NCBI RefSeq assembly: GCF_013184495.1
Contig: NZ_JAAOIY010000001.1
Coordinates: forward strand, 1,116,001-1,180,000
DNA: 64,000 nucleotides
Reading direction: 5' to 3'
From: Sporosarcina jiandibaonis
Lineage (GTDB): Bacteria; Bacillota; Bacilli; Bacillales_A; Planococcaceae
Shown here: piece after piece, positions 63,274-64,000 of the stretch
Position numbering within the stretch: the first letter of the stretch is position 1
Layout of the letters: every line of letters begins with the position of its first letter
Translations under genes and position numbers: made by a program
The notes under the pieces: generated by a model
The model's input: the letters and a program-made list of their open reading frames with translations, nothing else
The model's database searches: none
What the model was told of the DNA's origin: nothing

Positions 63274-64000
63274 TTAATTCCCCATCTTGCTTTCAACCGC
63301 TGCCGCAGCATCGTCAGCTGCTTGTTTCGGCGTTTTATTACCTTCCAACATTGTTTGAAGTTCAGCTTGAATCATTGGCATAATTGTCCGGCCTTCTGGG
63401 TGAATTACACCTGGAAGAGCATATTGAGTGTAGCCTGCAAGCTGCTCAAGGTATTTATTTTCGCTAAAGATATCTTTTGCAGATTCCCGAGTAGGAATAT
63501 ATTGAGTTACAGTGTTGAACTTCTTCTGATTGTCTGTATTTGTCACGATTTTGATGAATTCAGCGGCAGCTGCTGGGTTATCCGTATTGATTGGAGCGAC
63601 GAACATTCCAGTAGTTCCGTATGTTAATTGCTCTTTGTTTTTCATCGGAGGAGCAATTACGAATTCGAAAAGATCCTGGTCCAACATACGACTTACTGAG
63701 TTTCCTGAACCTTGTACGGCTAACATTTTCCCGCCATCCCAAAGCGCATTATGTTCCATTGCTGTGATAGAATCCTCAGGAATCCAACCTTTTTCGTACA
63801 TTTTATTGATAAATTCAAAGGCTTCCACACCAGCTTCATTGTTGAGCAAAACTTCGTTATCTTCTGTGACAACTTGCCCGCCGGCTTGCCATAGGAATGG
63901 ATACAATGTACCGTTCATTGAACCTCCGCCTTGGAAACTTGTTGCGTAATAACCTTTTTCTTTTGCTTTCTCTGCCCATTTTTCAAACTCTTCCCATGTT
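63274..64000 (-). CDS. Extracellular sugar-binding lipoprotein of the ABC transporter, C-terminal part
   Basis: The gene runs off the right edge; about 241 C-terminal residues are visible, starting TWEEFEKWAEKAKEKGYYAT at the edge. Typical binding-protein segments follow: NGTLYPFLWQAGGQ, GVEAFEFINKMYEKGWIP, MEHNALWDGGKMLAVQG and GMFVAPINTDNPAAAAEFIK. It would capture an oligosaccharide or glycoside outside the cell and deliver it to the two permeases encoded downstream. The signal peptide and lipobox are outside the window. The ligand is unknown. Confidence 0.92.
   Translation of the reverse strand, partial: TWEEFEKWAEKAKEKGYYATSFQGGGSMNGTLYPFLWQAGGQVVTEDNEVLLNNEAGVEAFEFINKMYEKGWIPEDSITAMEHNALWDGGKMLAVQGSGNSVSRMLDQDLFEFVIAPPMKNKEQLTYGTTGMFVAPINTDNPAAAAEFIKIVTNTDNQKKFNTVTQYIPTRESAKDIFSENKYLEQLAGYTQYALPGVIHPEGRTIMPMIQAELQTMLEGNKTPKQAADDAAAAVESKMGN

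Noticed and set aside
46391-64000. The sugar locus as a recent mobile island
   Set aside because: No integrase, transposase, tRNA border or direct repeats are visible inside the window, and base composition does not change noticeably by eye.

Overview
The window is a stretch of chromosome from a low-GC Gram-positive bacterium of the order Bacillales. The hemE-hemH-hemY set, competence genes (comFA, comFC, comK), degS-degU, tagO and strong Shine-Dalgarno sites with frequent TTG/GTG starts all fit. The mix of B. subtilis yhf/yhj-region genes with degSU-comF, a ba3-type oxidase and a probable SigB promoter suggests a Sporosarcina-like member of the Planococcaceae/Caryophanaceae. That placement is an inference from gene content, not a computed phylogeny. 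No rRNA, tRNA, insertion sequence, prophage or CRISPR array was seen.

Region 0-10 kb: the 5' part of comFC and all of comFA (DNA uptake), an enoyl-CoA hydratase, a DUF1761 membrane protein, an RluA-type pseudouridine synthase, an ABC exporter whose permease is frameshifted, a decayed small gene, an S9 peptidase, and a long-chain acyl-CoA ligase under a clear FadR operator. Region 10-31 kb: a BceRS-BceAB-type peptide-antibiotic sensing and detoxification module, lipoate ligase lplJ, two tandem yhfH-like small genes, a GDPD lipoprotein, hemE-hemH-hemY with divergent hmoB, an M20 amidohydrolase, comK, yhjD, degS-degU, yvyE, an LCP cell-wall ligase, an unusual two-tier tandem repeat, tagO, a small gene with a SigB-type promoter, and nagB. 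Compared with B. subtilis, degU and comFA keep the same strand and order but are about 23 kb apart, with yhf/yhj-type genes between them.

Region 31-46 kb: a ba3-type cytochrome oxidase operon (subunits IIa, II and I, the last frameshifted), malic enzyme, BrnQ, a SulP transporter, a secreted NlpC/P60 hydrolase, an M20 carboxypeptidase-like enzyme, glpD, a VTC-domain/DUF4956 pair, and an acetyl-CoA acyltransferase.

Region 46-64 kb: one large carbohydrate-use locus. A GGDEF-like/HTH regulator (59.1-60.5 kb, + strand) sits between two minus-strand units. One unit is a binding-protein-dependent sugar ABC transporter plus a Gfo/Idh/MocA oxidoreductase. The other is an eleven-gene run of tightly spaced or overlapping genes: epimerase, DHDPS-like aldolase, medium-chain dehydrogenase, two more Gfo/Idh/MocA oxidoreductases, an orphan protein resembling a Gfo/Idh C-terminal domain, two FAD oxidoreductases, a TIM-barrel sugar isomerase, a DUF4838-like glycosidase candidate and a tandem GNAT. 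This looks like an oxidation-based pathway for an unusual sugar or glycoside. The substrate cannot be read from the sequence, and this locus is the best candidate in the window for an undescribed system.
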